This document shows, piece by piece, positions 1-10,014 of a stretch of DNA of 64,000 bases. The DNA is taken from the NCBI RefSeq assembly GCF_000959365.1, contig NZ_CP009555.1:3782001-3846000 (forward strand), written 5' to 3'. Below the pieces are notes generated by a model that did not search any database, was not told the origin of the DNA, and saw only the letters and a list, made by a program, of their open reading frames with translations. Numbering within the stretch: position 1 is the first letter of the stretch; every line of letters begins with the position of its first letter. The position numbers and the translations under genes are program-made. This stretch comes from Burkholderia oklahomensis C6786 (GTDB lineage Bacteria; Pseudomonadota; Gammaproteobacteria; Burkholderiales; Burkholderiaceae).

Positions 1-968
1 ACAGCGTCGGCGTCGGCCTCGTCGACGAAATGCGCGCGTGGCTCGAAGGCCTCGAGCCGCGCGCGCTCGCCGAATTCCTGATCGGCGGCGTCGCCGCGAG
101 CGACATCACGGGCGGCGAGCGCTCGAAGGTGCTCACGCTGTTCCGCGACTACCTCGGCCAGTCGTCGTTCGTGCTGCCGCCGCTGCCGAACATGATGTTC
201 ACGCGCGACACGTCGTGCTGGATCTACGGCGGCGTCACGCTCAATCCGATGCATTGGCCGGCGCGCCGGCAGGAGACGCTCCTCGTCGCCGCGATCTACA
301 AGTTCCATCCGCAGTTCGCCGACGCGAAGTTCGACATCTGGTACGGCGATCCCGACCAGGATCACGGCATGGCGACGCTCGAAGGCGGCGACGTGATGCC
401 GATCGGCCGCGGCGTCGTGCTCGTCGGGATGGGCGAGCGCACGTCGCGCCAGGCGATCGGCCAGCTCGCGCAGTCGCTGTTCGCGAAGGGGGCGGCCGAG
501 CGCGTGATCGTCGCCGGCCTGCCGAACTCGCGCGCGTCGATGCACCTCGACACCGTGTTCAGCTTCTGCGACCGCGATCTCGTGACGGTCTTCCCGGACG
601 TCGTGAACCGGATCGTGCCGTTCTCGCTGCGCCCGGGCGGCGACGCGCACTACGGGATCGACATCGAGCGCGAAGACAAGCCGTTCGTCGATGTCGTCGC
701 GCAGGCGCTCGGGCTCAAGTCGCTGCGCGTCGTCGAGACGGGCGGCAACGATTTCGCGGCCGAGCGCGAGCAATGGGACGACGGCAACAACATGGTCTGC
801 GTCGAGCCGGGCGTCGTCGTCGGCTACGACCGCAACACGTACACGAACACGCTGCTGCGCAAGGCGGGCATCGAGGTGATCACGATCGGCTCGAGCGAGC
901 TCGGGCGCGGCCGCGGCGGCGGCCACTGCATGACCTGCCCGGTGCTGCGCGACCCCGTCGACTACTGA
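1..968 (+). CDS. arcA: Arginine deiminase, 3' part (5' end outside window)
   Basis: Arginine deiminase hydrolyses arginine to citrulline and ammonia, the first step of the ADI pathway. The reading frame is open from base 3, so the 321 visible residues are the C-terminal three quarters of a protein usually just over 400 aa long. The family's catalytic landmarks are present: a LEGGDV segment, the HLDTVF histidine motif, and the nucleophilic cysteine in GGGHCMTCP close to the C terminus. It is followed after 62 bp by arcB and then arcC on the same strand, the standard arcABC order. The true start lies upstream; the ATG at base 30 is internal. Identification is secure. Confidence 0.96.
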   Translation, partial: SVGVGLVDEMRAWLEGLEPRALAEFLIGGVAASDITGGERSKVLTLFRDYLGQSSFVLPPLPNMMFTRDTSCWIYGGVTLNPMHWPARRQETLLVAAIYKFHPQFADAKFDIWYGDPDQDHGMATLEGGDVMPIGRGVVLVGMGERTSRQAIGQLAQSLFAKGAAERVIVAGLPNSRASMHLDTVFSFCDRDLVTVFPDVVNRIVPFSLRPGGDAHYGIDIEREDKPFVDVVAQALGLKSLRVVETGGNDFAAEREQWDDGNNMVCVEPGVVVGYDRNTYTNTLLRKAGIEVITIGSSELGRGRGGGHCMTCPVLRDPVDY

Positions 969-1030
969 GCGCCGGCGCAAGCGTCGCGGCGCGCGAGCGC
1001 CGCCCTCCCGACAACCTACGGAGAAACCAG

Positions 1031-2041
1031 ATGAGCTTCAACCTGCACAACCGCAATCTGCTGAGCCTGATGCACCACAACGCGCGCGAGCTGCGCTACC
1101 TGCTCGACCTCGCGCGCGACCTGAAGCGCGCGAAGTACAGCGGCACCGAGCAGCCGCGCCTGCTGCGCAAGAACATCGCGCTCATCTTCGAAAAAACGTC
1201 GACCCGCACGCGCTGCGCGTTCGAAGTCGCCGCGTACGATCAGGGCGCGAACGTCACGTACATCGATCCGACGTCGTCGCAGATCGGCCACAAGGAGAGC
1301 ATGAAGGACACGGCGCGCGTGCTCGGCCGGATGTACGACGCGATCGAGTACCGCGGCTTCAGCCAGGAGATCGTCGAGGAGCTCGCGCACCACGCGGGCG
1401 TGCCCGTCTTCAACGGGCTCACCGACGAATACCACCCGACGCAGATGCTCGCCGACGTGATGACGATGCGCGAGCACAGCGACAAGCCGCTGCACGACAT
1501 CCGCTACGCGTATCTCGGCGACGCGCGCAACAACATGGGCAATTCGCTGCTGCTGATCGGCGCGAAGCTCGGGATGGACGTGCGGATCGGCGCGCCGAAA
1601 TCGCTCTGGCCCGCCGCGGACTTCGTCGCGCAATGCGAGGCGTTCGCGGCCGAAAGCGGCGCGCGGCTCACGCTGACCGAAGATCCGTACGAGGCGGTCA
1701 AGGGCGTCGATTTCATCCACACCGACGTATGGGTGTCGATGGGCGAGCCCGTCGACGCGTGGGACGAGCGGATCAAGGCGCTGCTGCCGTACCAGGTGAA
1801 CCGCAAGCTGATCGAATCGACGGGCAACCCGCGCACGCGCTTCATGCACTGCCTGCCGGCGTTCCACAACTGCGAGACGAAGGTCGGCAAGGCGATCGCG
1901 GAGCGCTATCCGCATCTGAAGGACGGCATCGAAGTCACCGACGAAGTATTCGAATCGCCCCGCTGCATCGCGTTCGAGCAGGCGGAAAACCGCATGCATA
2001 CGATCAAGGCGGTTCTCGTGTCGACGCTCGGCGCCATCTGA
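1031..2041 (+). CDS. arcB: Ornithine carbamoyltransferase, catabolic type
   Basis: In the ADI pathway this enzyme phosphorolyses citrulline to ornithine and carbamoyl phosphate. The product is 336 aa, the normal length. The carbamoyl-phosphate loop STRTR lies near residue 57, the HPTQ motif near 137, and the ornithine-site HCLP motif near 274. The ATG at 1031 was chosen because a GGAG Shine-Dalgarno sits just before it and the protein begins [11 protein letters not shown], a typical OTC N terminus; the same frame is open much further upstream inside arcA, but that is a shadow. The position between arcA and arcC supports the catabolic rather than the biosynthetic role. Confidence 0.96.
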   Translation: MSFNLHNRNLLSLMHHNARELRYLLDLARDLKRAKYSGTEQPRLLRKNIALIFEKTSTRTRCAFEVAAYDQGANVTYIDPTSSQIGHKESMKDTARVLGRMYDAIEYRGFSQEIVEELAHHAGVPVFNGLTDEYHPTQMLADVMTMREHSDKPLHDIRYAYLGDARNNMGNSLLLIGAKLGMDVRIGAPKSLWPAADFVAQCEAFAAESGARLTLTEDPYEAVKGVDFIHTDVWVSMGEPVDAWDERIKALLPYQVNRKLIESTGNPRTRFMHCLPAFHNCETKVGKAIAERYPHLKDGIEVTDEVFESPRCIAFEQAENRMHTIKAVLVSTLGAI

Positions 2042-2104
2042 CGATTCGACGCGCGCAACCGGACGGCGCGGCGCATCGCGCCGTCCGCACTTTCAAGGAG
2101 AAAC

Positions 2105-3046
2105 ATGATGCGTATCGTCATCGCATTGGGCGGCAACGCGCTCTTGCAGCGCAATCAGCCGATGACCGAGGCTCAGCAGCGGCACAACGTGAAGATCGCG
2201 GTCGCGCAGATCGCGCAGATCGCGCCCGGCAACGAGCTCGTGATCGCGCACGGCAACGGGCCGCAGGTCGGGCTCCTCGCGCTGCAGGGCGCGGCCTACG
2301 CCGAGGTCGCGCCCTACCCGCTCGACGTCCTCGGCGCGCAGACGGAAGGGATGATCGGTTATCTGATCGAGCAGGAGATGGGCAATCTGCTGCCGCCCGA
2401 CGCGCCGTTCGCGACGCTGCTGACGCAAGTCGAGGTCGATCCGGCCGATCCGGCGTTCGATCATCCGACGAAGCCGATCGGCCCCGTCTACTCGCGCGAC
2501 GAGGCCGAGCGGCTCGCGCAGGAAAAAGGCTGGCGCATCGCGCCCGACGGCGACCAGTTCCGCCGCGTCGTGCCGAGCCCGCGGCCGCGGCGCATCTTCG
2601 AGATCCGTCCGGTCAAGTGGCTGCTCGAGAAAGGCACGATCGTGATCTGCGCGGGCGGCGGCGGCATCCCGACGCGCTACGACGCGAGCGGCAAGCTCGC
2701 GGGCGTCGAGGCGGTGATCGACAAGGATCTGTGCGCGTCGCTGCTCGCGCGCGAGCTGCATGCGGACCTGCTCGTGATCGCGACGGTCGTCGACGGCGCG
2801 TACGTCGACTGGGGCAAACCGACGCAGTCGCTGATCGAGGCCGCGCATCCGGACGCGCTCGAACGGCTCGGCTTCGCCGCCGGCTCGATGGGGCCGAAGG
2901 TGCAGGCGGCGATGGAATTCGCGAGACAGACGGGGGGCGACGCGGTGATCGGCTCGCTGGCGGACATCGTCGCGATCGCCGAAGGCCGGGCCGGCACGCG
3001 CGTCAGCACGAAGGTGGACGGGATCCGCTACCGCAAGCCGCGGTAA
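2105..3046 (+). CDS. arcC: Carbamate kinase
   Basis: Carbamate kinase transfers phosphate from carbamoyl phosphate to ADP, giving ATP, ammonia and CO2; this is the energy-yielding last step of the ADI pathway. The 313-aa product has the amino-acid-kinase fold signature: IALGGNALL at the N terminus, AHGNGPQVG near residue 55, ICAGGGGIP near residue 182 and a GSMGPKV segment near residue 260. A strong AAGGAG lies a few bases upstream. ATG codons at 2105 and 2108 are both possible; the second gives the commoner MRIVIALGG start. It is the third gene of the arcABC operon and is followed by a convergent SDR gene. Confidence 0.95.
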   Translation: MMRIVIALGGNALLQRNQPMTEAQQRHNVKIAVAQIAQIAPGNELVIAHGNGPQVGLLALQGAAYAEVAPYPLDVLGAQTEGMIGYLIEQEMGNLLPPDAPFATLLTQVEVDPADPAFDHPTKPIGPVYSRDEAERLAQEKGWRIAPDGDQFRRVVPSPRPRRIFEIRPVKWLLEKGTIVICAGGGGIPTRYDASGKLAGVEAVIDKDLCASLLARELHADLLVIATVVDGAYVDWGKPTQSLIEAAHPDALERLGFAAGSMGPKVQAAMEFARQTGGDAVIGSLADIVAIAEGRAGTRVSTKVDGIRYRKPR

Positions 3047-3227
3047 CGGAAGGCGTCGCGTGCGCCGGGGGGCGGGCGAAGCGGTGGACGGCCGGGCGCG
3101 ATCGTCGTGGTTGGCGTCTTGATCGCGTGCAGAAGGAGGCCCGCGCGAGATCGCCGGCCGATGCGGCCCGCATCATCGTCGTCCTGCGGCCGGCGGGCAA
3201 CACGCCGCGCCCCGCCCGCCCGTGCGC

Positions 3228-4022
3228 TCACGCCCCGCCGTCGTCGCTCTGACGGCGCGTCCACGCGCGCGCCTGCTCGTCGCGCACGAACTGCTCGACC
3301 GCGGCGGGCAGCAGGTTCCGGAACAGCCCGCCGTCGCCTTCGGTCACTTCGACCATCTTCTCGATCATCTCCTCCGGATCGAACTGCTCGAGCGGGAACG
3401 TCAGCTTCGCGGGCGTCGCCGTGTCGCGCGCCGGATCGAGCCAGCGGCGCGGCGTCTCCATCATCCGGTCGTTGAAGCCCGTGCTGTACGGCCCAGGATT
3501 GACGACCGCGATCCGGATGCCGTGCGCTTCGAGCTCCGCGTGCATCGCCTCGGCGAGCGCTTCGACCGCGTGCTTCGACGCGCAATACGCGCCCGTGTAG
3601 GCGCCCGTGATGAGCCCGGCGATCGACGACACGAACACGATCTTGCCGCGCCCGCGCGCGATCATCCCGCGCGCGACCTGCTGCGTCAGCTCGAGCGGCC
3701 CGAACACGTTGGTCTCGAACAGCTCGCGGACGATGTCGACGGGCAGATCGACGAGCGCGCCCGCTTCGCCCGCGCCGGCGTTGTTCAGCAGCACGTCGAC
3801 GTTCCAATGCGCGGCTTGCGCGCGGTCGCGCGCCGACGTGACGTCGAGCTTCACGACGTCGAGCTCGACGCCGCGCCGCGCGGCCTCGGCGTTCAGTTCG
3901 GTGATCTGCGGCGCGATCTGCACGCCCGCGATCACGTGATGGCCTTTCGCGGCGAGCCGCAGCGCGACCTCGCGACCGAAGCCCGAGCCTGCGCCCGTCA
4001 CCAGCATGCGTTTCTGAGTCAT
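3228..4022 (-). CDS. Short-chain dehydrogenase/reductase
   Basis: A classical SDR oxidoreductase of 264 aa using NAD(P). The nucleotide motif GAGSGFG follows the first strand, the structural NNAGAG motif lies near residue 90, and the catalytic YxxxK is seen as YCASK near residue 155. The start at 4022 (MTQKRML) is supported by GGAG and AAGGA upstream and by a 4-bp ATGA overlap with the stop of the GlcG-like gene, so the two are translationally coupled. The substrate cannot be read from the sequence; many relatives are annotated only as SDR family oxidoreductase. Its expression probably depends on the divergent LysR-type regulator. Confidence 0.88.
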   Translation of the reverse strand: MTQKRMLVTGAGSGFGREVALRLAAKGHHVIAGVQIAPQITELNAEAARRGVELDVVKLDVTSARDRAQAAHWNVDVLLNNAGAGEAGALVDLPVDIVRELFETNVFGPLELTQQVARGMIARGRGKIVFVSSIAGLITGAYTGAYCASKHAVEALAEAMHAELEAHGIRIAVVNPGPYSTGFNDRMMETPRRWLDPARDTATPAKLTFPLEQFDPEEMIEKMVEVTEGDGGLFRNLLPAAVEQFVRDEQARAWTRRQSDDGGA

Positions 4023-4468
4023 GTCCTTGCTCCTTGTCCTGCGTTCAGAAGGGTTGCGAAAGCGTCGACGCACGCCCGGGCGATCGCGTCGTCCTCGTCG
4101 ACCGTGCCGCCCGACACGCCGACCGCGCCGATGCAGCGCCCGTGCGCGCCGACGAGCGGCAGGCCGCCGCCGAACGTGACGAGCCCGCCGTTGCTGTGCT
4201 CGATCGTCCGGATCGGCCCATCGCCCGCCGACAGCGCGCCGAGCGACGCGCTCGGCATCCGGAAGCGCGCGGACGTGCCGGCCTTGCGCGTCGCGAGGTC
4301 GATCGCGCCGATGAACGCGTCGTCCATCCGCGCGAACGCGACGAGATGCGCGCCGGCGTCGACGACGGCGATCGCGACTGCGACGCCCGCGGCGTTCAGC
4401 CGCGCGGCGTTCGCGACGCCGGCGTCGATGATGCGCTGCGCGCGTTCGAGGGTGAGTTCGGCGGACAT
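4019..4468 (-). CDS. GlcG/HbpS-family protein
   Basis: A 149-aa protein of the GlcG/HbpS (DUF336) family, small cytosolic or secreted proteins found near catabolic oxidoreductases; some members bind haem or cobalamin-like cofactors. The sequence shows the family's VVDAGAHLVAFARMD stretch near residue 37 and the glycine-rich GGLPLVG...GAVGVSGGT region towards the C terminus. The start MSAEL at 4468 has AGGAG at good spacing; an upstream in-frame ATG would run through the promoter region and is less likely. No signal peptide is visible. Its stop overlaps the SDR start, suggesting a two-gene operon divergent from the LysR gene. The biochemical role is unknown. Confidence 0.82.
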   Translation of the reverse strand: MSAELTLERAQRIIDAGVANAARLNAAGVAVAIAVVDAGAHLVAFARMDDAFIGAIDLATRKAGTSARFRMPSASLGALSAGDGPIRTIEHSNGGLVTFGGGLPLVGAHGRCIGAVGVSGGTVDEDDAIARACVDAFATLLNAGQGART

Positions 4469-4563
4469 CGGCGGCTCCTGGCGGTTCGACTGCGAGCCAG
4501 TGTAGGGATCGGCGGTATCTGAGAGAATCGCTATTCCGCTCACAAACGTATCAAGTTTTTCTA
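4469..4563. promoter_or_regulatory. Divergent promoter region between GlcG/SDR pair and LysR gene
   Basis: This 95-bp spacer separates divergently transcribed genes, the usual position for a LysR-type binding site. It is more AT-rich than its surroundings and holds a short inverted repeat, GAATCGCTATTC, at 4525-4536. No convincing pair of -35/-10 hexamers was found. Confidence 0.4.
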
Positions 4564-5484
4564 ATGACTCTGCGACGCGATCCGCTCGGCGGTCTGCACG
4601 TGTTCATCAGCGTCGTCACGCACGGCAATTTCACGCGCGCGGCGGCGGCGCTCGGCTTGACGCCCGCCGCCGTGAGCCTCGCGATCGGGCAGCTCGAAAG
4701 CGAGCTGAAAGTCAAGCTGTTCAGCCGCAGCACGCGCGGCGTGAGCCTGACCGAAGCCGGCCAGCGCTATCACGACGCGACCGCGCAGCCGTACCGGCAG
4801 GTCGTCGACGCGCGCGACGCGCTGAACGACGCGCGCGACGAGCCCGAAGGCCTGCTGCGGATCAGCGCGCTGCATCTCGCGAAATCGGTCGTCACGGCCG
4901 ACGTGCTCGCCGAGTTCTTCCGCCGCTACCCGAAAGTGAGCGTCGAGATTCGCTACGAGGATCATCTCGTCGATATCGTCAAGGAGCGGTTCGACGCCGG
5001 GATACGCCTGGCCGACCGGCTGCAGCCCGGGATGGTCGGCGTGAAGATCGCGCCCGCGCTCGCGTGCGCGCTCGTCGCGACGCCCGGCTATCTCGCGCAG
5101 CACGGCACGCCGGCGAAGGTCGCCGACCTCGCGCGGCACATGTGCATCCGCTTCCGCTTCCCGAAGAGCGGCCGGCTGCACAAGTGGCCGCTGCGCGACG
5201 GCCGCCGCGACGTCGATCTCGACGTCGCGGGCCGCTTCGTCAGCACCGATACGGGCGCGGTGATCGACGCCGCGCGCGCGGGCGCGGGCATCGCGTTCGT
5301 GTTCATGCGCGAGCGGATCGAGGACGACCTGCGCCGCGGCACGCTGCGCGAAGTGCTGCCGGGCGCGTGCCGCACGCTGCCGCCGATGTGGCTCTACTAC
5401 GCGAACCGCAAGCACGTGCCGCCGAAGCTGCGCGCGTTCATCGCGGTGCTGCGCGAGCACGCGGCGGCCGAAGGACGGCGCTGA
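4564..5484 (+). CDS. LysR-family transcriptional regulator
   Basis: A 306-aa LysR-type regulator of normal family length. The N-terminal winged helix-turn-helix spans about residues 10-65, with the typical series FTRAAAALGLTPAAVS and LEsELkVKLFSRSTRGVSLTEAG. The rest is the periplasmic-binding-like effector domain, starting near residue 95 (LLRISALHLA). The divergent arrangement with the GlcG/SDR pair predicts control of those genes together with autoregulation; the inducer is unknown. The chosen start gives MTLRRDPLGG directly before the first helix, and the spacer upstream has no room for an alternative. Confidence 0.9.
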   Translation: MTLRRDPLGGLHVFISVVTHGNFTRAAAALGLTPAAVSLAIGQLESELKVKLFSRSTRGVSLTEAGQRYHDATAQPYRQVVDARDALNDARDEPEGLLRISALHLAKSVVTADVLAEFFRRYPKVSVEIRYEDHLVDIVKERFDAGIRLADRLQPGMVGVKIAPALACALVATPGYLAQHGTPAKVADLARHMCIRFRFPKSGRLHKWPLRDGRRDVDLDVAGRFVSTDTGAVIDAARAGAGIAFVFMRERIEDDLRRGTLREVLPGACRTLPPMWLYYANRKHVPPKLRAFIAVLREHAAAEGRR

Positions 5485-5697
5485 CGGCTCGCGTTCGCCG
5501 CCGCGGCGCCGGTCCGCTCCGCGCTTCGCTCTCGCCTGGCGACGGCATGGTCCGCGCGCCTCGCGCGCAAGCGCCTGCGCGGCGCAACGCGCCGCCGCCG
5601 GCAACAATGCGCGGGATCGGCTACATTGTGCGAACCGCGCCGCCCGCCCGGGCTCGCCTTCTTCATCGATTCATCGATTCATCGACCGAGTCCCTCC

Positions 5698-6402
5698 ATG
5701 TCCGATCTCTCCGAGTTCCCTATCACGAAGAAATGGCCCGCGCAGCATCCGGACCGCATCCAGCTCTATTCGCTGCCGACGCCGAACGGCGTCAAGGTGT
5801 CGATCCTGCTGGAGGAAACGGGGCTGCCGTACGAGCCGCACGTCGTGCGCTTCGACACGAACGACCAGATGTCGCCCGAGTTCCTGTCGCTGAACCCCAA
5901 CAACAAGATTCCGGCGATCATCGATCCGCACGGTCCGGGCGGCAAGCCGCTCGCGCTGTTCGAATCGGGCGCGATCCTGCTCTATCTCGCCGACAAGACC
6001 GGCCAGTTCGTTCCGGCCGATCCCGCGCGCCGCTACGAGACGATCCAGTGGCTGATGTTCCAGATGGGCGGCATCGGGCCGATGTTCGGCCAGGTCGGCT
6101 TCTTCCACAAGTTCGCGGGCCGCGAGTACGAGGACAAGCGTCCGCGCGACCGCTACGTCGGCGAGGCGAAGCGCTTGCTCGCGGTGCTCGACGGCCGCCT
6201 CGCGGACCGCACGTGGATCATGGGCGACGCCTATACGATCGCCGATATCGCGACGTTCCCATGGGTGCGCAACCTGATCGGCTTCTATGAAGCGCGCGAG
6301 CTCGTCGAATTCGACCGCTATCCGAACGTCGCGCGCGCGCTCGACGCGTTTCTCGCGCGGCCCGCGGTCGCGCGCGGGTTGAACATTCCCGCGCGGCCGT
6401 AG
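5698..6402 (+). CDS. Glutathione S-transferase, nu-class-like (YfcG/YghU type)
   Basis: A 234-aa cytosolic glutathione S-transferase. The N-terminal thioredoxin-fold domain begins IQLYSLPTPNG and carries NPNNKIPAI and FESGAILLYLADKTG, the pattern of YfcG/YghU-like nu-class enzymes that act as disulfide-bond reductases with glutathione. The all-helical C-terminal domain follows (MGDAYTIADIATFPWVRN). The start at 5698 (MSDLSEF) is preferred over an upstream in-frame ATG because the extra 24 residues do not resemble the family. It is monocistronic: a 213-bp spacer separates it from the LysR gene and about 495 bp follow. The physiological substrate is unknown. Confidence 0.9.
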   Translation: MSDLSEFPITKKWPAQHPDRIQLYSLPTPNGVKVSILLEETGLPYEPHVVRFDTNDQMSPEFLSLNPNNKIPAIIDPHGPGGKPLALFESGAILLYLADKTGQFVPADPARRYETIQWLMFQMGGIGPMFGQVGFFHKFAGREYEDKRPRDRYVGEAKRLLAVLDGRLADRTWIMGDAYTIADIATFPWVRNLIGFYEARELVEFDRYPNVARALDAFLARPAVARGLNIPARP

Positions 6403-6897
6403 CCGCGTCTCGTCACGCGGATGCGCCGCCGCGCGTGGCCGGGCAACCGGCGCCCGGCGCATAGGCGCATAGGCGGCCGCCTGCGGCTCGGCCGATCTCT
6501 TCCCGTCCGTCGCGATCATGACGGTCGTGACGGACGCGATCGGCAACGCTCAGCGCGACCGCATCGCGCAGGTCTCGCTTCCCCTCTCTTCCCGATCCGC
6601 CGCCGGGCCGTGTCCGGTCGCCCGGCCCGGCACGCGCCGCGCGCATGCATCCGATCACGGCACGCCGGTCGCGCGTTGGTGCGGATTGTTCTCCGAATGG
6701 TGCATAAAGCGCGGCGTCGTTTCGGGACGCTGTGCTTCATTTTGACCGCGAAGCCACGCCGGCCAAGGATGGCGGCGGCGTTGGCGCGCTCCTTGCGTAC
6801 GGACTCCATACGAAAAGGCGCTGCGCGCGCAATCGGCGGCGGCGGCATGAACACCGGATCGGCATCGGCCGTTTTTTTGGGCTCGAATATTTTCAAA
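6403..6897. other. Intergenic region with AT-rich palindrome before a MarR gene
   Basis: About 495 bp without a supportable gene. Most of it is GC-rich with a short duplicated GCGCATAGG near 6460. The last 30 bases turn AT-rich and contain ATTTTCAAAAT (about 6889-6899), an inverted repeat of five bases around a central C that overlaps the MarR start used here. This could be the autoregulatory operator; if so, translation probably begins downstream, for example at the GTG at 6931. Confidence 0.4.
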
Positions 6898-7437
6898 ATG
6901 AAACCAATCGGCAAACAATCGGGGGCGGCCGTGCCGCAAGACGATTCGCTCGCGGCTTCCGCCCCGCCGGCGCTGCGGCTCGACGAATGGCTCCCCTACC
7001 AGTTGTTTCTGCCCGCGCAGCACGTCGCGCGCCTGCTCGCGGAGTTCTACGGCCCGCGCTACGGAATCAGCCAGCAGGCGTGGCGGATTCTCGCGACGAT
7101 CGTCGACAGGCCGGGCGCGAACGCGCGGCAGATCGGCGCGGCGCTCGGCATGGACGCGGTGTCGGTCAGCCGAGGGATCGCGCAGCTCGTCGCGGCGGGC
7201 TTCGCCCGGCGCGACGCCGCGCACAACGACCGCCGCTACGCGTGCCTGATGGCGACGTCCGTCGGCCGCGACGCATTCGACGAGATCGCCGCCGTGGGCG
7301 TCGCGGCGGAGAAGCGCATGCTCGACGTGCTGACGCCCGAGCAATGCGCGCTGCTCAGGGATACGTTGCCGAAGATCGGGCGCGAGAGCGAGCGCCTCGC
7401 GATCGTCGGCTGGCAGCGCCTGCTCGACGAGCCTTGA
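6898..7437 (+). CDS. MarR-family transcriptional regulator (paralogue 1)
   Basis: A MarR/SlyA-like winged-helix regulator, 179 aa from this start. The core reads WLPYQLFLPAQHVARLL, then QQAWRILATIVDRPG (H2) and the recognition region LGMDAVSVSRGIAQLV followed by the wing with NDRRYACL. It is closely similar over its whole length to the MarR product at 10869-11405 (WLPYrLF, QAAWRILAvIaDRaG, VSRGIgQLV, kNDRRfA), so the two are paralogues. The start is uncertain: ATG 6847, ATG 6898 and GTG 6931 are all in frame, and the last, giving 168 aa, is best matched in length by the paralogue and has a purine-rich GGGGG before it. The target genes are unknown; the next gene encodes a binding protein. Confidence 0.85.
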   Translation: MKPIGKQSGAAVPQDDSLAASAPPALRLDEWLPYQLFLPAQHVARLLAEFYGPRYGISQQAWRILATIVDRPGANARQIGAALGMDAVSVSRGIAQLVAAGFARRDAAHNDRRYACLMATSVGRDAFDEIAAVGVAAEKRMLDVLTPEQCALLRDTLPKIGRESERLAIVGWQRLLDEP

Positions 7438-7658
7438 GCGCCGGTTTCGACGGCCATTTCCGAGGGCCGGGCATCGCGCGCGGCATCGCCGCACGCGCGC
7501 GACGAACACAACGAGAACTCGATAGTGCGGCGTGTTCGCGACCAGCCGTGCCGGATGCCGTCGATCCATGCGGAAAACGATTCGGCATCCGGATCGATGC
7601 GGTTTTCGCCGGTCGTCTGGCGTCGGTGGTCGTTACCTGTCCTCGAGCGAGGGTCGAC

Positions 7659-8771
7659 ATGAACGTTCGCATAGGGTGTCTATTGTTGCTGGCCGCGATC
7701 GGCTTCGACGCGCACGCGCAATCGATCGTCAGGATCGGCGTCGCGATGCCGCTGACGGGGCCCGTCGCGCACTTGGGCAAGGATGTCCAGTTCGGCGCGC
7801 AACTGGCCGTCGACGATCTGAATCGCACGTCGCCCACGATCGGCGGCAAGCCGGTGAAGTTCGAGCTCGTCGTCGAAGACGATCAGGGCGATCCGCGCCA
7901 GGCCGTGCAGGTCGCGCAGCGCCTCGTCGACGCGCGCGTCGCGGGCGTCGTCGGCGACCTGAATTCCGGGCCGACGATCGTGGCGGCGAAAGTCTACGCG
8001 GCCGCCGGGATTCCGCAGATCGCGCCCGCCGCGACCACCCCCGCGTACACGCAGCAAGGCTACAAGACGGCGTTCCGGCTGATGGCGACCGACGACCAGC
8101 AAGGCGCGTCGCTCGCCGCGCTCGCCGCGAAGTTCGCGAAAGGCCAGCCGATCGCGCTGATCGACGATCGCGGCGCATATGGGCAGGGTCTCATCGATCA
8201 AGCGGAGAAGACGCTGCGCGCGAGCGGCGTCACGCGGATTTCGCGCGACTACACGACCGACGCCGCGGTCAATTTCGCATCGATCCTGACGCGCGTGAAA
8301 GGCGAGCATGCGGCCGTGATCGTCTACGGAGGCGCGGACGCGCAGGCGGGGCCGATGGTGCGGCAGATGAAGGCGCTCGGGCTCGACGCGATCTTCGTCG
8401 GCGGCGACGGCGTGTGCACGGGGCAATGGACCGCGCTGTCGTCGGGCGCGAACGAAGGCCAGTACTGCACGCAGGCGGGCGCCCCGCATACGAAGATGGC
8501 GGGCTACGCCGATTTCGAGCGGCGCTTCGCGGCGCGCTACGGCAAGGTGATCGTGTTCGCGCCGTACGGCTACGACGCCGTGATGCTGCTCGCCGACGCA
8601 ATGCGCCGGGCGAACTCGCCCGATCCGGCCGTCTATCTGGGCGCGCTCGCGAAGACGCGCTATGACGGCGTGATCGGCAGGATCCGCTTCAATCCGCAGG
8701 GCGACAACGTCAACGGCGCGGTGACGCTCTACCGGGTGCAGCGCGGCGCGCTCGTGCCGGTGCTCGACTGA
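7659..8771 (+). CDS. Branched-chain amino acid ABC transporter substrate-binding protein
   Basis: A 370-aa periplasmic binding protein of the LivJ/LivK type (periplasmic-binding fold I). A signal peptide of about 21 residues ends in the cleavage-like AHAQ; the mature protein begins SIVRIGVAMPLTGP, typical of Leu/Ile/Val-binding relatives, and continues with VVEDDQGDPRQAVQVAQRLV and GVVGDLNSG. The start MNVRIG at 7659 places the signal peptide correctly; the same frame is open far upstream but without coding character. No permease or ATPase genes adjoin it, so it must work with a transporter encoded elsewhere, or as a stand-alone sensor or binding protein. The ligand is not determinable from the sequence. 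Confidence 0.9.
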   Translation: MNVRIGCLLLLAAIGFDAHAQSIVRIGVAMPLTGPVAHLGKDVQFGAQLAVDDLNRTSPTIGGKPVKFELVVEDDQGDPRQAVQVAQRLVDARVAGVVGDLNSGPTIVAAKVYAAAGIPQIAPAATTPAYTQQGYKTAFRLMATDDQQGASLAALAAKFAKGQPIALIDDRGAYGQGLIDQAEKTLRASGVTRISRDYTTDAAVNFASILTRVKGEHAAVIVYGGADAQAGPMVRQMKALGLDAIFVGGDGVCTGQWTALSSGANEGQYCTQAGAPHTKMAGYADFERRFAARYGKVIVFAPYGYDAVMLLADAMRRANSPDPAVYLGALAKTRYDGVIGRIRFNPQGDNVNGAVTLYRVQRGALVPVLD

Positions 8772-9014
8772 CGCCGGGTTCGGCGGCCGCGCGTGCGTGC
8801 GATGTCCGAATCGCATCGATCGCATCGCAGGAGCGCCCGGCAGCCGGCCGCAGCGACAAACGAACATGGCCGGGACGGCGCGACGAGGCCAACCTGCATC
8901 GCCCGATCCATACGCCGCACACGGCACGCACACGATGGACATCCATTCGAAGAAAAATCCTGAACTCATTGCGGCCGCGGGCCCGGAGACGCCCCGGTCG
9001 CCTGGAGATCCCAC

Positions 9015-9785
9015 ATGACGGACGTAATCGAATTCGCCGGCAATCGCTCGACGCACTACAAGGACGCGCTGTCGCTCTATCCCGACGCGTGGCGGCAGGA
9101 CATCGAATGCATGCGCCGCTTCCTGCGGCCGTCTCCGGGCGAGAAGATTCTCGAGATCGGCGGCGGCAGCGGCTATTTCAGCCGTGCGATCTCGGCCGCG
9201 CTCGGACCGTCCGGGCGTCTCGTCGTGACCGATCCGTCGATCGAGCAGCTCGACGCGCTGCGCGGGGCGCCCGATTCGAACATCCGCGTCGTCCAGCAGG
9301 CGGCCGACGCGCTGCATCTCGACACGCGCGATTTCGACGCGGTCTGGAGCCGCGGCGCGATCCATCACGTGACCGACAAGACGTCGGCGTTCGCCGCCTG
9401 TGCGCGTCACGTGCGTCCCGGCGCGCGCCTCGTGATCTACGACATCTTCGCGGGCACGCCGCTCGCGCGCTACTTCGACGGCTTCATCGCGAAAAGCTGC
9501 TCGACGGGACATGAAGTCGCGTTCCTGTCCGAGGAATTCGCGAAGACGCTGTGCGCACTGACCGGGTGGAGCGAGCCGCGTTTTTGCGAGGTGACGGTGC
9601 CGTGGGAATTCGACAGCCGCAAGGCGATCGGCCATTTCCTGCGGCTGCTCTTTTCGGCGACCGACGCGTATTCCGACGCCGATTGTCTGGCCGCGGCCGA
9701 GACGTTCCTGAGCGTCAGCACGACGCGCGCCGGCCATGCGCTGATGTGGCCGATGACCGTGATGGTCGCGCAGCGGCTCGCTTGA
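9015..9785 (+). CDS. Class I SAM-dependent methyltransferase
   Basis: A 256-aa protein with the Methyltransf_11/25 type Rossmann fold. Motif I (KILEIGGGSGYFSRA) lies near residue 45, the acidic residue after strand 2 (VTDPS) near residue 73, and motif IV (FDAVWSRGAIHHVTD) near residue 110. The start has CTGGAGAT just upstream. The C-terminal third (LSEEFAKTLCALTGW) resembles ubiE/arsM-like small-molecule methyltransferases, but the substrate cannot be assigned. It stands alone between the binding protein gene and a convergent exporter gene. Confidence 0.85.
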   Translation: MTDVIEFAGNRSTHYKDALSLYPDAWRQDIECMRRFLRPSPGEKILEIGGGSGYFSRAISAALGPSGRLVVTDPSIEQLDALRGAPDSNIRVVQQAADALHLDTRDFDAVWSRGAIHHVTDKTSAFAACARHVRPGARLVIYDIFAGTPLARYFDGFIAKSCSTGHEVAFLSEEFAKTLCALTGWSEPRFCEVTVPWEFDSRKAIGHFLRLLFSATDAYSDADCLAAAETFLSVSTTRAGHALMWPMTVMVAQRLA

Positions 9786-10014
9786 CGCGCCGCGCTCGGG
9801 TGCGGAGCGGGACTTCGATATCGACGCGGCGGTGGCGATCCGGCGCCGGACGATCGCCGGCGCGCGCATTGCGCTTGCGCGAGCGGCGTTCCGGATCGTT
9901 CATTCGAATTGCAGACGAACCGGCTCGGATGAACGGTGGCCGACGTTCGACGCATGCGCATCCGCTTGCGAGGCAGCCAGCGGAAGCCCGCGCCGCACGC
10001 TTGGCTCGCCGCGC

